Assembly (NCBI GenBank): GCA_902799765.1
Contig: CADCBZ010000023.1
Coordinates: forward strand, 1 to 32,369
DNA: 32,369 nucleotides
DNA from: an uncultured Prevotellaceae bacterium
GTDB lineage: Bacteria; Bacteroidota; Bacteroidia; Bacteroidales; Bacteroidaceae
Direction: 5' to 3'
The position numbers were made by a program, and so were the translations under genes. Position 1 is the first letter of the stretch. The number at the start of each line of letters is the position of its first letter. Of this stretch, positions 8,096-15,157 are shown piece after piece. Below the pieces are notes generated by a model. That model searched no databases and was not told where the DNA came from. It saw nothing but the letters and a program-made list of their open reading frames with translations.

Positions 8096-9206
8096 CCAAT
8101 ATCAGCATGGCATCACCGTAGCAACCAAACTTATAGCCGTTCTTCAGCGCCTTCTTATAGCCTTCATACACAAGGTCATAGCCACCGAATGCACACTGGA
8201 TCATCATCATCGTTGACTCAGGATGATAGAAGTTGGCAACTAAGGCGTTCGACAAACCGAACTCATAGGGCGGGAAGATAAACTTGTTGGTCCAACCCTC
8301 GAATTCCTTCAGGTAGCCATCGGTGCCGACAGCCGACTCCGTGGCACGGGCGGTGCTCACACCGACAGCGCACACGCGATGCCCCTCCATCTTCGTCTTG
8401 TTCACGATCTCACAGGCTTCCTTGCTCACGAACATCTGTTCCGACGACATCTTATGTTTCGTCAGGTCCTCCACCTCGATGGGATCGAAGCAACCTAATC
8501 CGCAGTGCAGAGTGATATAGGAGAAATTGATGCCACGGATCTCCATGCGCTTCAACAGTTCACGACTGAAGTGCAGACCACTGGCAGGTGCCGTCACAGC
8601 GCCCTCGTTCTTGGCATAGATGGTTTGGAAACGGTCCATGTCCTCTTCCGTAGCCTCTCGCTTATCCACAATATAACGGGGCAGTGGTGCTTCGCCTAAG
8701 CCAAAGAGCTCCCGTTTGAACTCATCATGCGGACAATCATAGAGGAATCGCAGCGTACGTCCACGACTAGTCGTGTTGTCGATGACCTCAGCCACCATCG
8801 GGCCGTCATCCTCAAAGAAAAGCTTATTGCCAATACGGATCTTACGGGCGGGTTCCACCAGCACATCCCACAGACGCAGGTCGGGGTTCAGCTCACGCAA
8901 CAGGAACACCTCGATCTTGGCATCAGTCTTCTCCTTCGTTCCGTAAAGACGAGCCGGGAACACCTTCGTATCGTTGAAGATAAACGTATCATCCTCATCG
9001 AAATAGTCCAGAATGTTCCTGAACTCAAGATAGACGGGATTGCCTTCCTCATCGGTCAGGTCGTTACCCTCATCGTCTTTCTTGGTCATTTCGATTTTCC
9101 CACTCTTACGGTGTACCACCATCAGTCGGCACTCGTCACGATGATAACTCGGTTCAAGTGCCACCTGCTCCTCCGGGAGCTTAAACTTAAACTGTGATAA
9201 TTTCAT
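8088..9206 (-). CDS. queA: QueA, S-adenosylmethionine:tRNA ribosyltransferase-isomerase
   Basis: Enzyme of queuosine synthesis, 372 aa, moving a ribosyl group from SAM to 7-aminomethyl-deazaguanine at tRNA position 34 to give epoxyqueuosine. Visible family segments are [32 protein letters not shown], the [12 protein letters not shown] loop, [27 protein letters not shown] and a C-terminal [28 protein letters not shown] roughly 15-residue acidic insertion ([14 protein letters not shown]) near residues 43-57 accounts for the protein being a little longer than the usual 340-356 aa. It overlaps folK by 8 bp and lies 29 bp after truB. Confidence 0.96.
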   Translation of the reverse strand: MKLSQFKFKLPEEQVALEPSYHRDECRLMVVHRKSGKIEMTKKDDEGNDLTDEEGNPVYLEFRNILDYFDEDDTFIFNDTKVFPARLYGTKEKTDAKIEVFLLRELNPDLRLWDVLVEPARKIRIGNKLFFEDDGPMVAEVIDNTTSRGRTLRFLYDCPHDEFKRELFGLGEAPLPRYIVDKREATEEDMDRFQTIYAKNEGAVTAPASGLHFSRELLKRMEIRGINFSYITLHCGLGCFDPIEVEDLTKHKMSSEQMFVSKEACEIVNKTKMEGHRVCAVGVSTARATESAVGTDGYLKEFEGWTNKFIFPPYEFGLSNALVANFYHPESTMMMIQCAFGGYDLVYEGYKKALKNGYKFGCYGDAMLILDD

Positions 9207-9235
9207 ATATTATTTTTATCTTTAATCTCTGAAAT

Positions 9236-9940
9236 TTAATCTTTAATGTTTAATGTTTCTTCCAGCCATGCTGGGAACTCGTCGAAAGTCAGACAGTCCT
9301 CAATCCTCACATCGCCCACACGCGTCCGACAGAGGGCCGTCAGATGGGCGCCACTGCCCAAGGCCTCACCGATGTCACGGGCCAGCGAGCGGATATAGGT
9401 ACCCTTGCCACAGACCACGCGGATGCGCAACTGCATCTGCTCCGGGTCGAAGTCGATCAGTTCGATCTCGTCGATGCGCACGGGCTTGGCAGCCAACTGG
9501 TGATCGCTCCCTTGACGAGCCAGCTCATAGGCCCTGTCACCTCCCACCTTACAGGCAGAGAACAGCGGCGGGCGCTGCATGATGTCACCTGTAAACTGCG
9601 TCAGCACCTGTTCAATCAATTCCCGTGTGATATGGGCCGTCGGATAGGTCTGATCCACCGCGTGCTCCAGATCGTAGCTCGGGGTGGTAGCCCCTAACTG
9701 CAACGTCGCCGTATATTCCTTGGTGTGCTGCTGCAACCGCCCAATCTGCTTGGTGGCCTTACCCGTACAAAGTATCAGCACGCCCGTCGCCAAAGGATCC
9801 AGCGTACCAGCATGCCCCATCTTCACACGCTTCACCTTCAGTCGCTTCGAAACCACATAGCGGATATGCGCCAATGCACCGAAACTAGACATCCGGTAGG
9901 GTTTGTTGATATAAATATATGCGCCTTCCTGGAAATCCAT
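9236..9940 (-). CDS. truB: tRNA pseudouridine-55 synthase TruB
   Basis: Makes pseudouridine 55 in the T-loop of tRNA; 234 aa. The catalytic motif MGHAGTLDPLATGVLIL (Asp nucleophile) is near residues 41-57. YIYINKPYRMSSFGAL replaces the more usual NKPxGxTS form. The motifs QRPPLFSACKVGG and RVVCGKGTYIRSLARDIG are present, followed by a short C-terminus without a PUA domain. The ATG overlaps the uppP stop by one base (TAATG). The last codons (LNIKD) fall within an AT-rich short repeat (ATTAAA/GATTAAA) that runs on into the gap before queA. Confidence 0.96.
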   Translation of the reverse strand: MDFQEGAYIYINKPYRMSSFGALAHIRYVVSKRLKVKRVKMGHAGTLDPLATGVLILCTGKATKQIGRLQQHTKEYTATLQLGATTPSYDLEHAVDQTYPTAHITRELIEQVLTQFTGDIMQRPPLFSACKVGGDRAYELARQGSDHQLAAKPVRIDEIELIDFDPEQMQLRIRVVCGKGTYIRSLARDIGEALGSGAHLTALCRTRVGDVRIEDCLTFDEFPAWLEETLNIKD

Positions 9941-10797
9941 TAGTCAACCATGGCGAGTGAATGACCCGTCAGCAACAATATAATGATAATACTACCTACA
10001 ATGATGCGATAGATACCAAAAGCCTTGAAGCCGTATTTGGTAAGATAGTTAACGAACCACTTCATAGCTAACAAAGCCACGACAAAGGCGATGGCACAAC
10101 CTAACAGCAGCATCGTGATATTATGACTAGTAGCCCAAGCCGTATCTTCCTTCATTAGGTCAAGCAGATCGAGCAACGTAGCGCCAGCCATCGTCGGCAC
10201 AGCTAGGAAGAACGAAAACTTGGCAGCACGCCTACGGGTCAGTCCCTGTGTCATACCGCCCACGATGGTGGCCATCGAGCGCGAAACGCCGGGGATCACG
10301 GAGATACACTGGTAGAGACCAATCCTGAAAGCACGACGCTCATCTACCTGATTTTTCTCGCTACCCTTATTGAACAGCTTATCACAGAAGAGCATGAACA
10401 CGCCTCCCACAACCAACATGATAGCCACCACCTCTACGCTGTCAAGCAACCAGTCAAGCAAGCCTGATTTCTTGGCCAGCAGTCCAATAACCATTGCAGG
10501 CAGTAGACCCACAAAGAGCAGCCAGTAGAAATTGAACTTATGCTTGAGCCGCTGCCAAAGGGAACTGCCTTCTGGAGCAGGCGTATGATCATACCGGAAG
10601 AAGCGATTCCAGTAGAGGCACACCACCGAGAGGATAGCACCAAACTGAATGATAAAGGTGAATGCATGCACAAAAGGATCACCCTGAGGTACGCCTAATA
10701 GGTTCTGCGCAATAATCATATGTCCTGTCGAGGAAACAGGCAGGAATTCCGTTAGTCCCTCTATGATCGCTATAATAACTGTTTCAATCCAATCCAT
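9940..10797 (-). CDS. uppP: Undecaprenyl-diphosphatase (BacA/UppP)
   Basis: Integral membrane phosphatase of 285 aa that converts undecaprenyl diphosphate to the monophosphate, recycling the lipid carrier for peptidoglycan and surface glycans; overproduction is known to confer bacitracin resistance in other bacteria. The two signature motifs are EGLTEFLPVSSTGHM near residues 13-27 and IPGVSRSMATIVGG near residue 170. About eight hydrophobic segments are visible. It lies 12 bp downstream of the DUF3098 gene and overlaps truB by one base, inside the ftsX-folK run. Confidence 0.97.
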   Translation of the reverse strand: MDWIETVIIAIIEGLTEFLPVSSTGHMIIAQNLLGVPQGDPFVHAFTFIIQFGAILSVVCLYWNRFFRYDHTPAPEGSSLWQRLKHKFNFYWLLFVGLLPAMVIGLLAKKSGLLDWLLDSVEVVAIMLVVGGVFMLFCDKLFNKGSEKNQVDERRAFRIGLYQCISVIPGVSRSMATIVGGMTQGLTRRRAAKFSFFLAVPTMAGATLLDLLDLMKEDTAWATSHNITMLLLGCAIAFVVALLAMKWFVNYLTKYGFKAFGIYRIIVGSIIIILLLTGHSLAMVD

Positions 10798-10809
10798 CTG
10801 ATCTACAAT

Positions 10810-11034
10810 TTAGTTCTTGGGTTTCCTTATGACTGCATAAGCCATCGACACAAAGCCGAACAGACATACCACCGGTGCCAGTTTGATGCGACGGGCACTG
10901 AAGATATCAGGCTCAAAGGCCGTATCCGTCGATGCCGGACCTGTCATCAGCAGGAAACCGATGACGACAATGATCATTCCCACTGCCAGCAGCAGGTAGT
11001 TCACCTTATCAAATGCAAAATCTTTCTTATCCAT
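10810..11034 (-). CDS. DUF3098 family small membrane protein
   Basis: Protein of 74 aa with two membrane segments (about residues 12-30 and 51-68) separated by a short loop (FEPDIFSARRIKLAP) that I recognise as the DUF3098 signature. The function is unknown. It sits 2 bp after ftsX and 12 bp before uppP; this constant neighbourhood in Bacteroidetes suggests a role near the division or cell-wall machinery, which is inference from position only. Confidence 0.88.
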   Translation of the reverse strand: MDKKDFAFDKVNYLLLAVGMIIVVIGFLLMTGPASTDTAFEPDIFSARRIKLAPVVCLFGFVSMAYAVIRKPKN

Positions 11035-11036
11035 AA

Positions 11037-11915
11037 CTAGATTTTATATAATTCACCTGGCGTCATACGCAGGAACTTATTTACTGAAATATACGCACTC
11101 ACACTCGTGATGATGATACCGAACAGCAGCACTGCCACAGCCGTAATCACCAGTTCGCGCCAGGTAATGACCAACATCAGGTTAGGCTCGTAATAGTAGA
11201 GCGCATACACACTGGCACCTAACACCATAATGGCAAACACTGCCGCGATGATACCTACCACCAGACCCTGTTTCATAAAGGGCCTGCGGATGAATCCCCA
11301 TGAGGCACCCACCAGCTTCATCGTGTGGATCAGGAAACGGCGGGAATACACACTCAGCCGCACGAAGTTGCTGATCAGCGCGAACGACACGAACGTCAAC
11401 AGGCCCGCTATCACCAAGAGCAACAGGTTCATCTTCGTCAGGTTACGGTTCACGCTGTCCATCAGATCCACCTGATAGGCCACGTCGGCCACCTTCGGAT
11501 TCTTCTTCAGCTCAGCCGCAATCCATTTCAACGAGTCGCGATTCGCATAATCCGACTTCATCTGTAGTTCCAGCGTGGCCGAGAAGGGGTTCATGCCTAA
11601 AAACTCTGAAGGATCGGAGCCCATGGCCTCCGACTGCTCCTTCAGCGCCTGTTCACGGCTGATGTAGTCGATGTTCCTGGAATACGGACGGTGGTACAGA
11701 TCCCTACATAGTAATTTAGCCTCGTTCACCGACACCTCGTCCTTCAGCATCACCGTCACCGTCAGGTTCTCTTTCACCCATTGCGAGAGGTTATGCGACG
11801 TCAGTACGGAGAACACGACCATCCCTAAGAGCACCAGCACCATCGTTGTGCTAATACACAAGGTTACCATCTGCACACCACGACGGTTGCCAGCATTGTT
11901 TCTACGTCTTTTCAT
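11037..11915 (-). CDS. ftsX: Cell division protein FtsX
   Basis: FtsX-type permease subunit of 292 aa. With the ATPase FtsE it controls cell-wall hydrolases at the division site. Topology is as expected: membrane segment 17-39, a periplasmic domain (about 45-160), then three membrane segments at about 163-183, 217-240 and 255-277. The region NFVRLSVYSRRFLIHTMKLVGAS and the C-terminal FLRMTPGELYKI are typical. The start at 11915 is preferred: the frame is open to 11963, but the promoter -7 box (11950-11958) lies inside that extension. ftsE is not adjacent in the window. It leads the operon to folK. Confidence 0.93.
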   Translation of the reverse strand: MKRRRNNAGNRRGVQMVTLCISTTMVLVLLGMVVFSVLTSHNLSQWVKENLTVTVMLKDEVSVNEAKLLCRDLYHRPYSRNIDYISREQALKEQSEAMGSDPSEFLGMNPFSATLELQMKSDYANRDSLKWIAAELKKNPKVADVAYQVDLMDSVNRNLTKMNLLLLVIAGLLTFVSFALISNFVRLSVYSRRFLIHTMKLVGASWGFIRRPFMKQGLVVGIIAAVFAIMVLGASVYALYYYEPNLMLVITWRELVITAVAVLLFGIIITSVSAYISVNKFLRMTPGELYKI

Positions 11916-11949
11916 GAATCTTACGTACGTAAATTTTTCGAATTCGGGT

Positions 11950-11982
11950 GCAAAGGTACACATTTATTTTGTCAACTCCAAA
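11950..11982 (-). promoter_or_regulatory. Promoter of the ftsX-folK operon
   Basis: TACCTTTG (-7, 11958-11951) with TTTG (-33, 11982-11979) and a 20-nt spacer, matching the Bacteroidetes consensus. It predicts a leader of about 30 nt before the ftsX ATG. It faces the promoter of the radical SAM gene, and the two -33 elements are only a few bases apart. Confidence 0.82.
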
Positions 11983-11999
11983 AAAAAATGTAATTTTGC
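11968..11999 (+). promoter_or_regulatory. Promoter of the radical SAM gene, near-leaderless
   Basis: TTTG (11968-11971), 19-nt spacer, TAATTTTG (11991-11998): a near-perfect Bacteroidetes promoter. The ATG begins at 12007, only 8 bases after the box, so the predicted transcript has a leader of about 0-5 nt and no room for a ribosome binding site. Confidence 0.82.
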
Positions 12000-12006
12000 G
12001 CCCGTT

Positions 12007-12783
12007 ATGAGTACAATTATCTATCCATCGCCGATCTTCGGCCCCGTCCACAGCCGCCGTCTCGGCATCTCTTTGGGCATCAACCTGCTGCCAGCCGACG
12101 GCAAGGTCTGTTCTTTCGACTGCATCTATTGCGAGTGTGGTTTCAATGAAGACCATCGTCCTTCGCTCCCCCTCCCCGCCCGTGAGGAAGTGGCGCTGAA
12201 ACTGGAAGCCAAACTCCAGCAGATGGTGGCCGACGGTCAGCTGCCCGATGTCCTCACTTTTGCAGGCAACGGCGAACCTACCTGTCATCCCCACTTCGCC
12301 GAGATCATCGCCGACACCATCCGTCTGCGCAACCAGTACTGTCCGAAGGCTAAGGTCTCCGTACTCAGCAATTCCACGATGATCCACCGTCAGAAGGTAC
12401 ATGATGCCCTCATGCAGGTGGATAACAACATCCTGAAACTCGACACTGTCGATCCCACCTATATTAATAAGGTAGATCATCCGAACGGCACCTACGATGT
12501 CAATCTGATCATCGACCGCCTCAAGGCCTTCCATGGCCACGTGATCATCCAAACCATGTTCATGCGCGGTGAATGCAAGGGCGAATCCGTTGATAACACA
12601 GGCGACGAATATGTCAATCCCTGGCTCGAAGCCGTGAAAGCCATCGCCCCACAACAGGTGATGATCTACACCATCGACCGTGAGACGCCCACTCAAGGCC
12701 TGCTCAAAGCCACCCACGAGCAACTCGACCAGATACGCGACCGCGTTATTGCCGCCGGCATTCCCTGCTCCGCCAGTTATTAA
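12007..12783 (+). CDS. Radical SAM protein
   Basis: Cytoplasmic radical SAM enzyme of 258 aa. The cluster motif is CSFDCIYC (CX3CX2C, residues about 36-43), preceded by the FGPVHSRRLGISLGINLLP segment typical of the COG0731-like, wybutosine-related group. LTFAGNGEPTCHP corresponds to the SAM-binding GGE-type motif, and the HVIIQTMFMRG and QVMIYTIDRETP strands follow. The actual substrate is unknown. The start at 12007 is chosen from homology and the promoter; a longer open frame upstream runs antisense to ftsX. The gene is a single-gene unit, divergent from ftsX and convergent with the lpxA-like gene, with a palindromic repeat array downstream. Confidence 0.9.
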   Translation: MSTIIYPSPIFGPVHSRRLGISLGINLLPADGKVCSFDCIYCECGFNEDHRPSLPLPAREEVALKLEAKLQQMVADGQLPDVLTFAGNGEPTCHPHFAEIIADTIRLRNQYCPKAKVSVLSNSTMIHRQKVHDALMQVDNNILKLDTVDPTYINKVDHPNGTYDVNLIIDRLKAFHGHVIIQTMFMRGECKGESVDNTGDEYVNPWLEAVKAIAPQQVMIYTIDRETPTQGLLKATHEQLDQIRDRVIAAGIPCSASY

Positions 12784-12811
12784 TTTTCTATCTAATTAGG
12801 AGTTAAAAAGT

Positions 12812-12892
12812 AAATTCAGTGTATTTACTTACCAAATTCAGTGAATTTACCGACCAAATTCAGTGAATTTGCTTTTCAAATACACTGAATTT
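12812..12892. repeat. Array of four 15-bp palindromes at 22-bp spacing
   Basis: The core AAATTCAGTGAATTT (7-bp perfect arms around a central G) occurs at 12834-12848 and 12856-12870. A variant AAATTCAGTGTATTT lies at 12812-12826, and its exact reverse complement AAATACACTGAATTT at 12878-12892. Successive cores start exactly 22 bp apart, about two helical turns. The outer pair can also form a long stem around the inner two. The array lies in the 169-bp gap between the convergent radical SAM and lpxA-like genes. Confidence 0.9.
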
Positions 12893-12919
12893 ATAATCTA
12901 ACCTGTCATATAATAGAAT

Positions 12920-12947
12920 CAAAAATCCCCGCCTTCCAGCGGGGATT
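12920..12947 (-). terminator. Intrinsic terminator after the efflux-lpxA operon
   Basis: A perfect 9-bp stem, AATCCCCGC (12924-12932) with GCGGGGATT (12939-12947), and a 6-base loop. Read on the minus strand it is followed by a T run. It begins 5 bases after the lpxA-like stop codon. Confidence 0.9.
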
Positions 12948-12952
12948 GATGA

Positions 12953-13732
12953 TTACTTACACATGATGCCTCGTTTCGAATGGCCAAGGAAGTCGATGAT
13001 GGTCTGGATTTCAGGGCCGTCGGGCACCTGATCCTTGATCTGATTGATCACATCAAACACGCTGGTCTTTCCATGGAAGAGCAGACGGTAGGCATTGGCG
13101 ATATGCTTCTGCACCTTCTCGTCGATGCCAGCAATAGTCATCATCGTGATGTTAGGACCACCATAGGTCATCGGGTTACCACCGGCAATGACAAACGGGG
13201 GCACATCGTGAGAGAAGGCACAACCTGCCTGAATCAGGGAGAGACGGCCGGCACGGGTGTTGGCATTCTGGATGGCACCCGAAGAGAAGATGACACCATT
13301 GCCAATCTCACAGTCGCCGGCAATCTTAGTGCCATAGCCAAACACGCAGTGGTCGCCCACAACGGTATCATGGCTGATATGGGTACCTTCGAGCAGGAAG
13401 TTATCGTTTCCGATGACGGTGCAACCATCCTTGTTAGTACCGCGGTTGATGACCACATTCTCACGGATCACATTATTATTACCGATCTTCGCGTATGACT
13501 TGGCACCACGGTAGTTGAAGTCCTGCGGCAGGGCGGCAATCACCGCGCCCTGGTGGATCTTGTTGTTGTTACCGATACGTGAACCGTCGCAAATCGAGAC
13601 GAAGGGGAAGATGATGCAGTTGTCACCGATCTCCACGTCGTCCTCGATATAAGCGAAGGGGAATATCTTACAGTTGTTGCCGATCTTAGCCTTTGGGCTT
13701 ATCTCGGCTTTAGGGGATATTTCGCTTGCCAT
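12953..13732 (-). CDS. lpxA: Acyl-ACP--UDP-N-acetylglucosamine O-acyltransferase (LpxA family)
   Basis: Left-handed beta-helix acyltransferase of 259 aa; LpxA performs the first step of lipid A synthesis. Hexapeptide repeats run from the N-terminus (ISPKAEISPKAKIGNNCKI) to about residue 190. LpxA-specific segments are QDFNYRG, IRENVVINRGT, the THISHDTVVGD region holding the expected catalytic His, and SHDVPPFVIAGGNPM, followed by a helical C-terminus. The ATG at 13732 is preferred over an in-frame TTG at 13741. It lies 29 bp after the outer-membrane efflux gene and ends at a terminator, so it appears to be the last gene of the efflux transcript. In many Bacteroidetes lpxA sits next to lpxC-fabZ; this copy does not, so it may be a paralogue with a related substrate. 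Confidence 0.85.
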   Translation of the reverse strand: MASEISPKAEISPKAKIGNNCKIFPFAYIEDDVEIGDNCIIFPFVSICDGSRIGNNNKIHQGAVIAALPQDFNYRGAKSYAKIGNNNVIRENVVINRGTNKDGCTVIGNDNFLLEGTHISHDTVVGDHCVFGYGTKIAGDCEIGNGVIFSSGAIQNANTRAGRLSLIQAGCAFSHDVPPFVIAGGNPMTYGGPNITMMTIAGIDEKVQKHIANAYRLLFHGKTSVFDVINQIKDQVPDGPEIQTIIDFLGHSKRGIMCK

Positions 13733-13761
13733 ATTTATCAATTATCAATTAAAATTATCAA

Positions 13762-15156
13762 TTACTTTCCACCGCCGCCGAGGGCTGTATAGAGTGATAC
13801 GACAGACTGCATCTTATTGAAGTCGTCGGTTGCCAGAGAGAGTTGAGCCGAGAGGAGTTGTGTCTGGGCAGTCAACACCTCCAGATAAGTCGTACCACTG
13901 GAATGGTAGAGGGCAATGGTGGCATCGACAGCCTTTGACAGGGCTTCGACACGCTGGGCCTCAATCTTCGAGTTGGCATCGTACTGGTTATAGTTAACCA
14001 GGGCATTTGACACCTCATTGCCGGCTTTGAAGATGGTGTTCTGCCAGGTATTGAAGGCCTGTTCATACTGCAACTTGCTGACCTTCAGGTTGACAATCAG
14101 GGCACCGCGCTGGAAGATGGGTTGCATGAGCGAGCCGAACACAGAGGTGAGCCACTTGCCGGGATTCAGGACACCGTTATTGTTGGTGAAAGCGGCAGAG
14201 GCACCGATCGTGATGTTCGGATAGAACTGAGAGCGGGCGGTCTGCACATCGTGGAAACAGGAGGCGAGATTCATCTCGGCGTTATGCACGTCGGGACGGT
14301 TCTGCAGCAATGCCACACCCACACCTACGGCAAACTCGCTGGGCAGAGACTGCTCGGCCAGCGTAGAACGGGGGATCTGCTGTCCAGCCTGTCCGATGAG
14401 CAGAGAGAGGGCGTTCTCAGTGGAACGGATCTGACGCTCGAAGTCGTTGATCTGTGTCTGGGTGGAGAGATAGGCAGCCTCAGCACTGTGGACGGCGTTG
14501 GCACGGACACGACCCAGGTTGAACTGCTGTTGGGTGATATTCCACGTCTCTTTCGCCATCTTCGACATCTCCTTCACGATGCGAACCTGCTCGTCGAGCA
14601 TCAGCAGGGTATAGTAACTGTTGGCAATGCCACTGATGACCTGGGCACGGACAGCCATCTGGTAGTCCTTATAGCCCAAGAGTTTCATCTGGGTGGAACG
14701 CTTCTGCGACAGGATGTTGCCGAAGAGGTCGATGGTCCAAGAGGCAGAGATGGGAATAGAATAACTCTTCGTCTCCACCGACGGACTGGTATGCATCGTG
14801 GCGATCGTTCCCATCGGCGATGATCCACCAATCTGAATGGCTGGCAGGAAGGCCAGCTTGGCTGCTGTCAGGATGCTCTCGTACATCTTGACAGTCAAGG
14901 CGGCGTTCTGCAGGTTGGCATTACGCTCCAGACCCTGCTCAATGAGTTGCTGCAGCTGCGGGTCGGTGAAGACGCTGCGCCAAGGCATGTTACCGAAGGA
15001 GGCTGTGTCCTGAGGCGCTACTGCCAGCGTATCGGCGGGTGAAAGCGGATCACGGATGATACCTTCGGAGTCCACCGTCGGCCGCTCGTATTTGTTATAG
15101 AGTCCGCAACTCGACAACAGCAGGGCTGCGGACATCATGATCATTATCTTCTTCAT
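13762..15156 (-). CDS. RND efflux outer-membrane factor lipoprotein (OprM/NodT type)
   Basis: TolC-like outer-membrane channel of 464 aa. The signal peptide ends in a lipobox LLSSC, with Cys at residue 17, so the protein is lipid-anchored. Two outer-membrane efflux repeats follow, with the WTIDLFG segment of this family, long Gln/Ala-rich coiled helices in each repeat, and LLQNRPDVHNAEMNL, a recognisable NodT-family motif. The start at 15156 is chosen for the lipoprotein signal; the open frame upstream lies in the pump gene. It is separated from the pump stop by one base (TAATATG), the expected tight coupling of a tripartite efflux operon. Confidence 0.94.
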   Translation of the reverse strand: MKKIMIMMSAALLLSSCGLYNKYERPTVDSEGIIRDPLSPADTLAVAPQDTASFGNMPWRSVFTDPQLQQLIEQGLERNANLQNAALTVKMYESILTAAKLAFLPAIQIGGSSPMGTIATMHTSPSVETKSYSIPISASWTIDLFGNILSQKRSTQMKLLGYKDYQMAVRAQVISGIANSYYTLLMLDEQVRIVKEMSKMAKETWNITQQQFNLGRVRANAVHSAEAAYLSTQTQINDFERQIRSTENALSLLIGQAGQQIPRSTLAEQSLPSEFAVGVGVALLQNRPDVHNAEMNLASCFHDVQTARSQFYPNITIGASAAFTNNNGVLNPGKWLTSVFGSLMQPIFQRGALIVNLKVSKLQYEQAFNTWQNTIFKAGNEVSNALVNYNQYDANSKIEAQRVEALSKAVDATIALYHSSGTTYLEVLTAQTQLLSAQLSLATDDFNKMQSVVSLYTALGGGGK

Positions 15157-15157
15157 A

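Noticed and set aside
11671-12006. Upstream extension of the radical SAM frame
   Set aside because: Runs antisense through ftsX and precedes the mapped promoter motif; no homology-like content.
11902-12723. Open frame of 273 aa on the minus strand across the radical SAM gene
   Set aside because: Antisense to a protein with an intact CX3CX2C motif, and it would cross both divergent promoters.
12812-12892. CRISPR array interpretation of the spaced repeats
   Set aside because: Cores are 15 bp palindromes with 7-bp spacers that are themselves partly similar; too short for CRISPR and no cas genes are present.
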